Shown: piece by piece, positions 33,383 to 42,967 of the stretch | How the letters are laid out: the number at the start of each line of letters is the position of its first letter | Position numbering within the stretch: the stretch's first letter is position 1 | Assembly: GCF_002094855.1 (NCBI RefSeq) | Contig: NZ_ARYN01000009.1 | Span: 148,778-212,777 of the forward strand | DNA length: 64,000 bases | Reading direction: 5' to 3' | DNA from: Zunongwangia atlantica 22II14-10F7 | GTDB lineage: Bacteria; Bacteroidota; Bacteroidia; Flavobacteriales; Flavobacteriaceae | Notes under the pieces: generated by a model | The model's database searches: none | The model's input: the letters and a program-made list of their open reading frames with translations, nothing else | Told to the model about the DNA's origin: nothing | Made by a program: the position numbers and the translations under genes

Positions 33383-34786
33383 ATGCGAAAGATAATTTGT
33401 CTTTTTTACTTTTCGGTTTTTGGAATTTTCTTCGGAAATGCCCAGGAACAGGAATCAGAAATTTTCACCTTAGAAGAATTTCTGGCCATGGTAAAGCGGC
33501 ACCATCCTATCGTGGCACAGGCCAATTTAGAACTTTCTGGAGCCGAGGCGAAATTATTAAAATCCAGAGGTGCTTTTGATCCTAAGCTTGAAGGAGGAAT
33601 GAAAGAAAAAAACTTTCATGGAACCGAATATTATTCACTATGGCATGGTACTTTTAAAATCCCAACCTGGTATGGGATCGATCTTAAAGCCGGTTACGAG
33701 CAAAATGAAGGTTATTATTTAAATCCAGAAAACACAACGCCAGATGATGGTTTATGGAGTGCTGGTGTTAATATTCAGTTGGCAAGAGGTTTGCTTTATA
33801 ACGAAAGAATGAATAACCTAAAACAGGCAAAAATCTTTCAGCAGCAATCTCAATTAGAGAGAAACATTTTGGTGAACCAGGTACTTGCAGATGCTACAAA
33901 AGCCTATGCAGATTGGGTTTATTATTTTCAAAACACCTCGGTTTACGAAGAGTTTTTAGAAAATGCCATTATAAGGTTTGATGGAATTGCGACTTCTAGC
34001 CGCTTGGGAGAAACACCTGCAATCGATACGGTAGAAACCATGATCACGGTAAGAAATCGAAGATTGGAATTAAAACAGGCTCAACTTAAATTACAAAAGG
34101 CAAAACTGGCATTAAGCAATTATCTATGGATAGAAAATATTCCTATAGAGCTTGAAGATCGTATGCAACCCCAGCCAGAAACTCTGGATTTTACGTCTGT
34201 TTTAGGCATCGAGCAATTATTGGGCAACGCCACAGATATCGAAGATCACCCAAAAATAAGATCACTGGGTTACGATCTTGATGTTTACGACCTAGATATT
34301 CGATTAAGAAGAAATAATCTTTTACCAAAAGTTGATGTTGAGTATAATTTTCTTTCAGAACAAATTGATGAGCCAGATTACATCAATACCAATAATTACA
34401 AAGCAGGAGTAAAAGTTAGTTTCCCATTATTTTTACGGAAAGAACGTGGAGATTTAAAACTTGCAAAGGTAAAAAGAGAACAAGCCGAGTTTAAACTTTC
34501 TGAAAGTGCATGGAAACTAAGCAACAAGATAAAAGCCACAGAAAGAGAGATTTTAAGCTTACAAGAGCAAATGGGCATCGTTTCTAACATCGTAGATGAA
34601 AGCGCCATTATGGTCGATGCAGAAAAACGACTTTTCGAAATGGGTGAAAGTTCCATTTTCTATATCAACACGCGAGAAAATAAACTTATAGATTCTATTC
34701 TAAAAATGAATAAAATTAATAACGAATTAAATCTTGCAATCGCTAAGCTTTTCGAAACGCTTAGGATAGAATATGAAAATCAATAA
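33383..34786 (+). CDS. TolC-family outer membrane efflux protein
   Basis: Outer-membrane channel of the tripartite system, about 467 aa from ATG 33383 (MRKIICLFYF, signal peptide ending GNAQ). The frame is open back to 33299, overlapping the HlyD gene, but 33383 gives a proper signal peptide and starts 1 base after the HlyD stop. The two OEP repeats are visible: the first from FTLEEFLAMVKRHHPIVAQANLELS, the second from IEDHPKIRSLGYDLDVYDLDIR to a long C-terminal helix ending FETLRIEYEN. With the two upstream genes it completes a type I secretion-like or drug-export system. Confidence 0.91.
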   Translation: MRKIICLFYFSVFGIFFGNAQEQESEIFTLEEFLAMVKRHHPIVAQANLELSGAEAKLLKSRGAFDPKLEGGMKEKNFHGTEYYSLWHGTFKIPTWYGIDLKAGYEQNEGYYLNPENTTPDDGLWSAGVNIQLARGLLYNERMNNLKQAKIFQQQSQLERNILVNQVLADATKAYADWVYYFQNTSVYEEFLENAIIRFDGIATSSRLGETPAIDTVETMITVRNRRLELKQAQLKLQKAKLALSNYLWIENIPIELEDRMQPQPETLDFTSVLGIEQLLGNATDIEDHPKIRSLGYDLDVYDLDIRLRRNNLLPKVDVEYNFLSEQIDEPDYINTNNYKAGVKVSFPLFLRKERGDLKLAKVKREQAEFKLSESAWKLSNKIKATEREILSLQEQMGIVSNIVDESAIMVDAEKRLFEMGESSIFYINTRENKLIDSILKMNKINNELNLAIAKLFETLRIEYENQ

Positions 34787-34812
34787 TTCTTCTATTTAGA
34801 ACAAAAAAATAT

Positions 34813-34836
34813 ACCTGAAAACATACAATATCAGGT
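34813..34836. promoter_or_regulatory. Interrupted palindrome upstream of the plus-strand pectin operon
   Basis: ACCTGA (34813-34818) and TCAGGT (34831-34836) form an inverted repeat with a 12-base spacer, lying 67 bp before the DUF4450 gene and 27 bp after the TolC stop. There is no clear U-run afterwards. It may be an operator or a weak terminator. Confidence 0.3.
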
Positions 34837-34902
34837 GTGTACAGGATAGATTTTCGATGATTTTTTTAAAAATTACAAATCGAAACTCTAAATTCCTGCC
34901 AC

Positions 34903-37900
34903 ATGATCAAAAAGATCATTTTTCTATTCTTTTCTTTTTTCCTTTCTTCTTTTTGCTTCTGCCAGGATTCTATTTATTGGCACAACAAACCCAGAAAAAT
35001 CCATTACCAACCTAACGGAAATGCTTTTGAATTGGTTAACGGTACGCGAAAATTTAATCGCGCGCTGTACGGAACCAATACAGGATTTCGTGTAGAAGCC
35101 GGCGATTTACCGGAGTTTGCAATATATATGCCGGGAATGGGCGGTAATTTTCAATTGGGAATTCTTGCTGCGGAAAATAGCAAATGGATCACCAAAGCCG
35201 ATAAGATAAAGACATCCTATATTCCAGGAAGAATGGAATATATAATTGAAGATGAATTCTTGAAAGGCGGAAAACTTCAATTACAAATTCTTGCTTTAGC
35301 CGATGCTGAAGGTTTTATTTTAAAAGTAATTCCTGAAAATATTTCTGCGGAAGTCAATTTGGTTTGGGTTTATGGTGGTGCCAGCGGAAAGAAATTTCAT
35401 CGTGATGGCGATATTGGTGCCGATCCTGAATCTGTTTTTTATCTGCAACCTGATTATTGCGAGCATAATTCCTTTAAAATAGATAAAAATTCATTTCACT
35501 TAGATTATGCCTGGGATAGCAAAAACAAGGAAACCCGAAAAGTAATGACCGGCGTCTTTCCTGAAGCTGAAGTGAAATTAGCCGATGTAAATCATTTGGA
35601 AAATCCGCTTAATTTATGGAATTCTACTGCGGAAGATTTACCGGTGCTGGCAGGAAAAATAACTAATTTAGAAACTGAAATTTATTGGGAAATCGGAAAT
35701 CAACTTCAAGTTGAAAATAAATCACAAACTGATCTGCAACAAGATTTTGAAAAAGCTTTATCAAAAGCTGAAGATTTAGCCAACCGAGTTCAGCTAAAAA
35801 CACCCGATCCTTATTTGAATACGCTGGGCGGAGCTTTAGCCACTGCTGCCGATGGTATTTGGGAAGATCCTGCTTTTTTGCACGGCTCAGTGGCCTGGCG
35901 AATGCACCTCAACGCCTGGCGTGGCGCTTATGTGGCTGATCCGCTAGGTTGGCACGATCGAGCAAAAACACACTTTTCAAGCTATGCGAATTCTCAGGTT
36001 TTACAACCAGAAACCGGTCCGGTAGTTCCTGATACCTCAAGACATTTCGCTCGGCAAAAAGAGAAAATCGGGACTTCGATGTTTAGCCGTGGCTATATTT
36101 CCCGCAGGCCTAACAAAAATACCATTGCGCATCATTACGATATGAACTTAGTGTTTTTCGATCAGTTACTCAAGCATTTTCAATGGAGTGGCGATAAAGA
36201 ATATATCAAAGAAATGTGGCCGACGTTAAAGCGTCATCTTGCCTGGGAAAAACGAAATTTCGATACAGATGGCGATGGACTTTATGATGCTTACGCTGCT
36301 ATTTGGGCGAGTGATGCTTTGCAATATTCCGGTGGTGGCGTGGTTTATACTTCGGCTTACAATTATAGCGCCAATAAAATGGCAGCGAAACTGGGTAAAA
36401 TTGTTGGTGAGAATCCAAAACCTTATGAAGAGGAAGCTGAAAAAATTATCAATGCGCTTCAGCAACAATTATGGATCAAGGAAAAAGGAATTTTTGCGGA
36501 ATATAAAGATCTATTAGGCGAACAAAACTTACACGAACAACCGGGTATTTGGAGTATTTACCATACGATCGATGAAGCAGTTCCTTCAGAAAAACAGGCG
36601 TTACAAATGCTGAATTATGTCTCCACTGAAATTCCACATATTCCCGTAAAAGCTGAAGGTTTAGATCGAGAATTAGAACTTATTTCTACCACCAATTGGC
36701 AACCTTATACCTGGTCTGTGAATAACGTGGCTTTAGCAGAAAACCTACATATGGCTTTGGCCTATTGGAAAGGTGGTAATACTGAAAAAGCCTTCGATCT
36801 TTGGCAAAGTGCGTTGATCGAAAGTATGTACTTAGGCGCTTCTCCGGGCGGTTTTCAGCAGCTTTCCTCTTATGATGCGATTCGTGGAGAATTGTACCGC
36901 GATTTTGCCGATCCTATCGGGGTGGCGGCTCGTAGTTTGGTAGAAGGTTTATTCGGAATTCATCCTGATGCGTTAGAAAATGAATTGAAAATTACTCCGG
37001 GTTTTCCTGAAGATTGGAACGATGCTTCTTTGAAAATCCCAAACGTTTCGGTAGAATTTCATCAGAATAGAAAATCGAAATTGTATAAAATTCAGCAAAA
37101 TTTATCGAAGCAATTAGCTTTAAAAATGGAAATCGGCATTACTTCAGAAAAAGTGGAAGAAGTGCTGGTCAACGGAAAAACAATTCCGCTGAAATGGAAA
37201 AAAGAAGCCTATAATTCGCCAAAATTAATTATTGAATTTCCTTATGCTGAAAATTATACAGTTGAAATCAAGCAAAGCGGAAATCGCTTAGAAAAACCTG
37301 AATTTTCTGGCAAAATCGCTTCCGAAGAAACTTTACAATTAAAGCTGAATAAGGCTAAAATCGTTGGTTTTGACGATCCGCAAGAGATCATTAAAGACTA
37401 TGATTTAAATTTAGGTGAATTTCAACTAAATTCAATTACTGGAAATAAAAGCTTCTTTGTACAATTACAACAAGGCGAACAAAGCTGGTGGAAAATGATT
37501 TCTGTAGAAATACTTCCAAAATTAGAGATTCTTGAGCAACAAATTTCAGGAAATCACTTGCGGTTGAGTTTACAAAATAATACATCAAGAACTATTGATG
37601 CTGAATTAATGCTGAATTCAGCGAAAAAGAGTCAGCAAGATATTCAGTTAAAGGCTCAATCTAAAACCTTGATTGAAATTCCGTTAGCATATGTTGTTTC
37701 AGGAACAAATCAGCTTCAGTTAGAATCAAAAAATGAAACTTATGACTTAGATTTTCAAAATTGGGATGTAAAAACTTCAGCAAAATCAAAATTTGAACTG
37801 GTTAATTTAAATTCAATTTTTAATAGTGAAGTCAGCGATATTTTTACCGATCAATACCAAGAGCCGCGACCTTTACGCCCAACGCTGCAATTACCTACCA

Positions 37901-38520
37901 CTGGAATTGGTAATTGGTGTTATCCGTGGATCGCTGAAGAAGTTCATATCGACGATTCCGGTTTACGTAAAAAAGCAGGCGAAAAACACCAAATATCGAC
38001 TCCGCAGGGAATTCCGTTTCAAACGCCCTCCGCAGAAAATAAACAAAATATTGCTTTTGTATCCCAATGGGAAGTTTATCCCAAAGAACTTGAAATTCCG
38101 ATTTTCGGGAAAGCTTCGCACGCTTATTTAATGATAGCGGGTAGTACAAATCCAATGCAAAGCAGATTTGTGAATGGCGAAGTAATTGTGACTTATCAGG
38201 ACGGTTCAAAAGAAATTTTAGAACTCAAAAATCCTGAAAACTGGTGGCCGATCGAGCAGGATTATTACGTAGACGGCTATGCGTTTACTACTGACGCGCC
38301 AAAACCACCTCGGGTTTATTTGAAAACCGGAGAAATCACGCGTGATTTTAAAGATTATTACAACATTCACGGCTATTCCAACAAAGGAATTGATGGTGGC
38401 GCAGCTACGATTTTAGACCTTCCGCTTAACCCGAAAAAGAAGTTAAAAAGTCTCTCTTTCAAAGCCCGAGCAAATGATGTGGTGATCGGATTAATGAGTT
38501 TAACACTTAATAGAATTTAA
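34903..38520 (+). CDS. DUF4450-type large secreted glycoside-hydrolase-like protein
   Basis: Exported protein of 1205 aa, signal peptide 1-20 (ending CFCQ). The N-terminal domain (to about 270) fits DUF4450 (GNAFELVNGTRKFNRALYGTNTGFRVEAGDLPEF). The centre is an (alpha/alpha)6 six-hairpin glycosidase domain, with HGSVAWRMHLNAWRGAYVAD-type residues, WPTLKRHLAWEKRNFDTDGDGLYDAY and LVEGLFGIHPDALENEL leading into a beta-sandwich. A C-terminal beta-rich region (about 870-1205) contains a DUF4450-associated carbohydrate-binding-like part. No CAZy family can be assigned by eye. DUF4450 proteins occur in rhamnogalacturonan loci of Bacteroides (recalled). It starts the plus-strand arm and ends 2 bp before the next gene. 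Confidence 0.78.
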   Translation: MIKKIIFLFFSFFLSSFCFCQDSIYWHNKPRKIHYQPNGNAFELVNGTRKFNRALYGTNTGFRVEAGDLPEFAIYMPGMGGNFQLGILAAENSKWITKADKIKTSYIPGRMEYIIEDEFLKGGKLQLQILALADAEGFILKVIPENISAEVNLVWVYGGASGKKFHRDGDIGADPESVFYLQPDYCEHNSFKIDKNSFHLDYAWDSKNKETRKVMTGVFPEAEVKLADVNHLENPLNLWNSTAEDLPVLAGKITNLETEIYWEIGNQLQVENKSQTDLQQDFEKALSKAEDLANRVQLKTPDPYLNTLGGALATAADGIWEDPAFLHGSVAWRMHLNAWRGAYVADPLGWHDRAKTHFSSYANSQVLQPETGPVVPDTSRHFARQKEKIGTSMFSRGYISRRPNKNTIAHHYDMNLVFFDQLLKHFQWSGDKEYIKEMWPTLKRHLAWEKRNFDTDGDGLYDAYAAIWASDALQYSGGGVVYTSAYNYSANKMAAKLGKIVGENPKPYEEEAEKIINALQQQLWIKEKGIFAEYKDLLGEQNLHEQPGIWSIYHTIDEAVPSEKQALQMLNYVSTEIPHIPVKAEGLDRELELISTTNWQPYTWSVNNVALAENLHMALAYWKGGNTEKAFDLWQSALIESMYLGASPGGFQQLSSYDAIRGELYRDFADPIGVAARSLVEGLFGIHPDALENELKITPGFPEDWNDASLKIPNVSVEFHQNRKSKLYKIQQNLSKQLALKMEIGITSEKVEEVLVNGKTIPLKWKKEAYNSPKLIIEFPYAENYTVEIKQSGNRLEKPEFSGKIASEETLQLKLNKAKIVGFDDPQEIIKDYDLNLGEFQLNSITGNKSFFVQLQQGEQSWWKMISVEILPKLEILEQQISGNHLRLSLQNNTSRTIDAELMLNSAKKSQQDIQLKAQSKTLIEIPLAYVVSGTNQLQLESKNETYDLDFQNWDVKTSAKSKFELVNLNSIFNSEVSDIFTDQYQEPRPLRPTLQLPTTGIGNWCYPWIAEEVHIDDSGLRKKAGEKHQISTPQGIPFQTPSAENKQNIAFVSQWEVYPKELEIPIFGKASHAYLMIAGSTNPMQSRFVNGEVIVTYQDGSKEILELKNPENWWPIEQDYYVDGYAFTTDAPKPPRVYLKTGEITRDFKDYYNIHGYSNKGIDGGAATILDLPLNPKKKLKSLSFKARANDVVIGLMSLTLNRI

Positions 38521-38522
38521 AG

Positions 38523-40682
38523 ATGAAATTTAAGCTAACAACAAAAAATATACTTTTTGGTTTAATCATATTATCATTTTTTGGTTGTGAAGAGAACACT
38601 AAAAAAGAGCAGGCCAAAACCTCTAAAATCGATCGTAAAACTGTAATTACTCGAAATAATGTACACGTTAACCAATTAGACACCTTGGCCTCGTTAAGTG
38701 TGGGGAACGGAAGTTTTGCCTTTACCGTTGATGGTACGGGATTGCAAACATTCCCGGATATGTTTCAATATGGCGTTCCGCTGGGAACAGAATCGGAATG
38801 GGGTTGGGATTCGTTCCCAAATTCCGGCGATTATAAGTTTAAAGAAACTTTAGAAGATTATGATCAATATGGTCGCAAGGTGAGTTATTCTGTTCAGGGA
38901 AAGGAAGAAAGAGCAAAAAAAACAGTCGAATTTTTTAGATCGAATCCGCATCGTGTTCAGTTAGGAAATCTTGGTTTTGATCTACTAAAGAAAAACGGCG
39001 AAAAAGTTCAACCGCAAGATATTACCGATATTCAGCAAGAACTAAATGTGTGGACAGGAGCAATTACTAGTACCTTTAAGGTAGAAGGAATTCCGGTGGA
39101 AGTCAAAACACTTTGCCATCAAGAGGAAGATATTATTGGGGTTGAAGTAAATTCTGAATTAATTAAAAACGAACAATTAAAAATAAGACTTCGATTGCCG
39201 TACCCTACCGGCGGATGGACCGATTTAGGTACAAAATGGGAAGCTAAAAATCTAGATTATTTAAGTGAAATTTCAGTAATTGAAAAAAATCACGCAGTAG
39301 TCACTCGTCAAATGGATTCATTAAAATACGATATTGGTTTCAATTGGAAAGGAAAAGCGAAATTTTATAAAAAAGAAGCTCAATATTTTGAATTGATTCC
39401 GCAGCAAAACAAGTTTTCGTTTACCTGTCAGTTCACTAACAAAGCTATCAATAAAGAAACTGATTTTGCTTCCGTAGAAAAAAGTAGTAAGAACGGTTGG
39501 GAAGCATTTTGGAAGAGCGGCGGAATAGTCGATTTCTCTGAATGTACCGATAAACGTGCACCTGAATTAGAACGTCGCGTGGTATTATCGCAGTACTTGA
39601 CCAAATTACAATGTACCGGAGAAATCCCGCCACAGGAAACTGGATTAACCTATAATTCCTGGTACGGGAAACCGCATTTAGAAATGCATTGGTGGCACGG
39701 AGTTCATTTTCCGTTATGGGGAAGACCAGAGTTGCTCGAGAAGAGTCTACCCTGGTATGATCGTGTTTTCAAAAAAGCCAAACATTTAGCAGAACGACAA
39801 GGCTTTAAAGGTGCGAGATGGCAAAAAATGACTGATCCTTATGGTGATGAAGGTCCATCGTCTGTGGGGGCATTTTTACTTTGGCAACAACCGCATTTTA
39901 TCACGTATGCAGAATTGATGTATCGTGCAGATTCTACTGCCACAACTTTAGAAAAATATAAAGAACGAGTGTTTGCCACAGCAGATTTTATGGCATCGTT
40001 TGCGCATTTAAATGAAGAAGGAACTTACGATTTAGGCCCGGGTGTGATTCCCGCGCAAGAACGTTTTCCGAAGATGGAAACATTTAACCCGACATACGAA
40101 TTAGCCTATTGGAACTGGGCATTAACTACGGCGCTAGATTGGAAAGAACGTTTGGGGGAAGAACAACCTACAGCTTGGAAAAAAGTAGCTGAAAATTTAT
40201 CGCCGCTTCCTATTCAAGAAGATTACTATTTAGCTACTGAAAATGCGACAGATTCTTACACCAACTCAGAATATTTAACCGATCATCCTTCTGTATTAGG
40301 AGCTTACGGAATGTTACCGGTAACGCCAATGCTCGATAAAGAAATTATGAATAACACCTTTAATAAAGTTTGGGATATCTGGACCTGGGAAGATACCTGG
40401 GGTTGGGATTTCCCAATGACAGCAATGGCCGCAGCGCGATTGGGAAAACCTGAAAAAGCAGTAGATGCACTTTTTATGGATGTACAAACTAATACCTATT
40501 TAAAAAACGGACATAATTATCAGGAAGAGCGCTTAACCTTATATATGCCAGGAAATGGCGGTTTACTTACTGCGGTAGCAATGATGTGCGCCGGTTGGGA
40601 CGAAACCAACGAGAAAAACCCGGGATTTCCCAACAATGGCAAGTGGAATGTTAAGTGGGAAGGCTTGAAGAAAATGCCTTAA
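38523..40682 (+). CDS. Six-hairpin glycosidase-like lipoprotein
   Basis: Lipoprotein of 719 aa (lipobox LSFFGC, acyl Cys about residue 22). A beta-sandwich N-terminal region with LASLSVGNGSFAFTVDGTGLQTF is followed by an (alpha/alpha)6 barrel with MHWWHGVHFPLWGRPELLEKSLPWY, GARWQKMTDPYGDEGPSSVG and a C-terminal GNGGLLTAVAMMCAGWD. The layout resembles GH65/GH95-type clan members, but the family is unassigned here. Candidate acids are Glu/Asp in MTDPYGDEGPS and in TWEDTWGWDFP. It is in a tight operon with the DUF4450 gene (2-bp gap) and the PL22-like gene (12-bp gap), implying action on an oligosaccharide of the same pectin fraction. Confidence 0.74.
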   Translation: MKFKLTTKNILFGLIILSFFGCEENTKKEQAKTSKIDRKTVITRNNVHVNQLDTLASLSVGNGSFAFTVDGTGLQTFPDMFQYGVPLGTESEWGWDSFPNSGDYKFKETLEDYDQYGRKVSYSVQGKEERAKKTVEFFRSNPHRVQLGNLGFDLLKKNGEKVQPQDITDIQQELNVWTGAITSTFKVEGIPVEVKTLCHQEEDIIGVEVNSELIKNEQLKIRLRLPYPTGGWTDLGTKWEAKNLDYLSEISVIEKNHAVVTRQMDSLKYDIGFNWKGKAKFYKKEAQYFELIPQQNKFSFTCQFTNKAINKETDFASVEKSSKNGWEAFWKSGGIVDFSECTDKRAPELERRVVLSQYLTKLQCTGEIPPQETGLTYNSWYGKPHLEMHWWHGVHFPLWGRPELLEKSLPWYDRVFKKAKHLAERQGFKGARWQKMTDPYGDEGPSSVGAFLLWQQPHFITYAELMYRADSTATTLEKYKERVFATADFMASFAHLNEEGTYDLGPGVIPAQERFPKMETFNPTYELAYWNWALTTALDWKERLGEEQPTAWKKVAENLSPLPIQEDYYLATENATDSYTNSEYLTDHPSVLGAYGMLPVTPMLDKEIMNNTFNKVWDIWTWEDTWGWDFPMTAMAAARLGKPEKAVDALFMDVQTNTYLKNGHNYQEERLTLYMPGNGGLLTAVAMMCAGWDETNEKNPGFPNNGKWNVKWEGLKKMP

Positions 40683-40694
40683 AATTCATCGAAT

Positions 40695-41993
40695 ATGGGC
40701 TCATCTAGATTTTCAAAATTAATCAGAATTCCTTTGAAATGTTTCATTTTGGCATTTCTGATCTTATTAATTACAATAGTTTCTTGTAAGGCCAAGATGA
40801 ATACTCCAAGAATGTTGATTTCAAAAGAAATACAGGATTCTATTCCTGTTTTATTGACGGGAGAAGGAGAAATGCCAGCCACCTGGATCGATAAAATTAC
40901 CGGACATCAAATAAAGAAATTGACTTCAGAAGGAACCAATTACAGTTTCTATTTCCATAATAATCCGTTTGTAAAAGCTGAAAATAATGCAGATTGGTTA
41001 ATGATTTTTCACAAGAGAACACGTCTTGGCAATCAATATTGCTCATTAAATTTAACCACGCAAGAACAAAAAGCCATCACTACCAAAAACGGCAAAAAAC
41101 GTGGCGAGATTGTAGGAACTAAATCGAGAAAAGTATTTTACACGTTAAATGATAGTGTTTTCGCAAGTCATATCGATACGCAAAAAACCGATTTTATAAA
41201 AAAACTTCCGGAAGGTGTTAGTGTTGGCGTTAACACGATAAATGCTTCGGAAAAATTGCTGGGCGGAGTTGTAGCCACAAAAGAGGAAGCTGAATTATTT
41301 AGAAAAAACCCTAATAAATCCAGCTATTTTAATTTAATCTATGATGCGCATTTACCTCGGCATTTAATGAAGATCGATGTTAAAACAGGAAAATTAACCA
41401 AGCTTTACCAAGAAAATGCCTGGCTTAATCACGAGCAATTTTCACCAACAGATCCTAATTTATTAATGTATTGTCACGAAGGTCCCTGGCATAAAGTAGA
41501 TCGTATTTGGACGTATAATTTGAAATCGGGAGATACGACGTTAATTCATAAAAGAACGGTGCATCGAGAAATTGCCGGACACGAGTTTTTTAGTCCTGAT
41601 GGAAAAACCATTTGGTTCGATTTGCAAATTCCGCGTGGTGAAACATTCTATTTAGCCGGAAAAAATATTGAAACCGGAAAAGAAACTCGGTATCAATTAG
41701 AACGAAACGAATGGTCTATACATTATACTATTTCACCAGATATGAAAACATTTGCCGGCGATGGTGGCGATAAATCTCAGGTTGCCAGAGCAGATGACGG
41801 CCAATGGATTTATCATTTCACACCTAAAGGAAATAAATTGGTTTCTGAAAAACTGGTGGATATGAGCAGGCACAATTATAGTTTAGAACCTAATGTGCAC
41901 TTTTCACCTGATGGAAAATGGATTATTTTTAGAGCTAATTTTGAAGACGAGACTCAGATTTACGCTGTAGCTATTGAAAAGCATAAAGAATAA
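40695..41993 (+). CDS. PL22-like oligogalacturonate lyase
   Basis: Protein of 432 aa with an N-terminal hydrophobic segment ending in TIVSCK, so probably a lipoprotein rather than the cytosolic form known from enterobacteria. The rest is a seven-bladed beta-propeller with repeated SPDGK(T/W) turns. Signature pieces are AWLNHEQFSPTDPNLLMYCHEGPWHKVDRIWTY-like residues (NHEQFSPTDPNLLM, CHEGPW) and EIAGHEFFSPDGKTIWFDL. These are the conserved His, Gln and Asp-rich sites of oligogalacturonate lyase (family PL22), which cleaves digalacturonates by beta-elimination. Convergent with the GH43-like gene at 42030. Confidence 0.85.
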   Translation: MGSSRFSKLIRIPLKCFILAFLILLITIVSCKAKMNTPRMLISKEIQDSIPVLLTGEGEMPATWIDKITGHQIKKLTSEGTNYSFYFHNNPFVKAENNADWLMIFHKRTRLGNQYCSLNLTTQEQKAITTKNGKKRGEIVGTKSRKVFYTLNDSVFASHIDTQKTDFIKKLPEGVSVGVNTINASEKLLGGVVATKEEAELFRKNPNKSSYFNLIYDAHLPRHLMKIDVKTGKLTKLYQENAWLNHEQFSPTDPNLLMYCHEGPWHKVDRIWTYNLKSGDTTLIHKRTVHREIAGHEFFSPDGKTIWFDLQIPRGETFYLAGKNIETGKETRYQLERNEWSIHYTISPDMKTFAGDGGDKSQVARADDGQWIYHFTPKGNKLVSEKLVDMSRHNYSLEPNVHFSPDGKWIIFRANFEDETQIYAVAIEKHKE

Positions 41994-42029
41994 TTTTCTA
42001 ATTCTAACCTCTAAAAATTATTCTTTCCT

Positions 42030-42962
42030 CTATTTATTGATCAAATTCTCCAATTCTGCTTCAGTAATAGTTATTGCAGTTCCGTGGCGAGTTCCTTTTG
42101 GGAATGTGATTTGATCTGAAATATCTATCCAATTTTTTAAATCTGTTGAAGCAACGGCTCCGTATTGATGATCTGTATATTTATCAAAATACACGATGTA
42201 TTGATCTTCTACTTTTAACATGGTTGGACCTTCTGCCCAATATTTCCCTGTAATTGGTTCGCTGGCATCGGTATAAGGACCGATTAAATCTTCAGCAAAC
42301 GCAACTTTTAAGTTCTTTTGTGCAGGCTCTCTGGTTTCATCTTTTAAGATCATAACATACTTGCCATCGTGCCAACTAATACTGGCATCGATCACATTAA
42401 ACCCAGGCTCATATAAAAGTTTAGTTTCAGAATAATCTTTAAAATCTTTTGTGGTTACATAATACATACGATGATTGTATCCACTATCCATATTAGATTG
42501 TGTTTCAGGAAATTTACCCGGAATTGTTGTTGCCCAGTAAATCATATATTCATCATTTTTCTCGTCGTATGTGATTTCTGGAGCCCAGCAATTTCTGGCG
42601 GTTTCTTCGTCTTTCATCACAGGAATTAATTCTTGTTGTGACCAATTAATTAAATCTTCAGAAGAAGCATAGCCAATCCCCCGTTCTGTCCAACCCGTTG
42701 TCCAAACCATATGATATTTACCATCACCGCCTTTTATGATACAGGGATCACGCATCAATTTTTGTTCACCAACTTCAGGACTTAATAAAGACACATCGTT
42801 ATTTAAAGTTTCCCATTTTAAGCCATCTTTGCTATAGGCATAATGCAAACCATCTTTTCCATTTCTTTTAAAATAACTGAATAAATAAACCTTTTTTTGC
42901 GCATTACAAGAGGTAAAAAAACAAATAAGCAATAGAAAACTGAATGCCTGATTAAATTTCAT
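42030..42962 (-). CDS. GH43-like five-bladed propeller glycosidase
   Basis: Exported protein, 310 aa. The N-terminus (LLICFFTSCNAQ) could be a lipoprotein or an ordinary signal peptide. The mature chain fits a five-bladed propeller: NGKDGLHYAYSKDGLKW, MRDPCIIKGGDGKYHMVWT, CWAPEITYDEKNDEYMIYW, NVIDASISWHDGKYVMI and YWAEGPTMLKVEDQYIVYF. The GH43 general acid is probably Glu244 (AEGPTM), the pKa modulator Asp192 or Asp72, and the base is Asp37 or Asp72. The substrate (arabinoside, galactoside or xyloside side chain) cannot be told. It is the last gene of the minus-strand arm (5-bp gap to the esterase gene). Confidence 0.8.
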   Translation of the reverse strand: MKFNQAFSFLLLICFFTSCNAQKKVYLFSYFKRNGKDGLHYAYSKDGLKWETLNNDVSLLSPEVGEQKLMRDPCIIKGGDGKYHMVWTTGWTERGIGYASSEDLINWSQQELIPVMKDEETARNCWAPEITYDEKNDEYMIYWATTIPGKFPETQSNMDSGYNHRMYYVTTKDFKDYSETKLLYEPGFNVIDASISWHDGKYVMILKDETREPAQKNLKVAFAEDLIGPYTDASEPITGKYWAEGPTMLKVEDQYIVYFDKYTDHQYGAVASTDLKNWIDISDQITFPKGTRHGTAITITEAELENLINK

Positions 42963-42967
42963 GGAGT

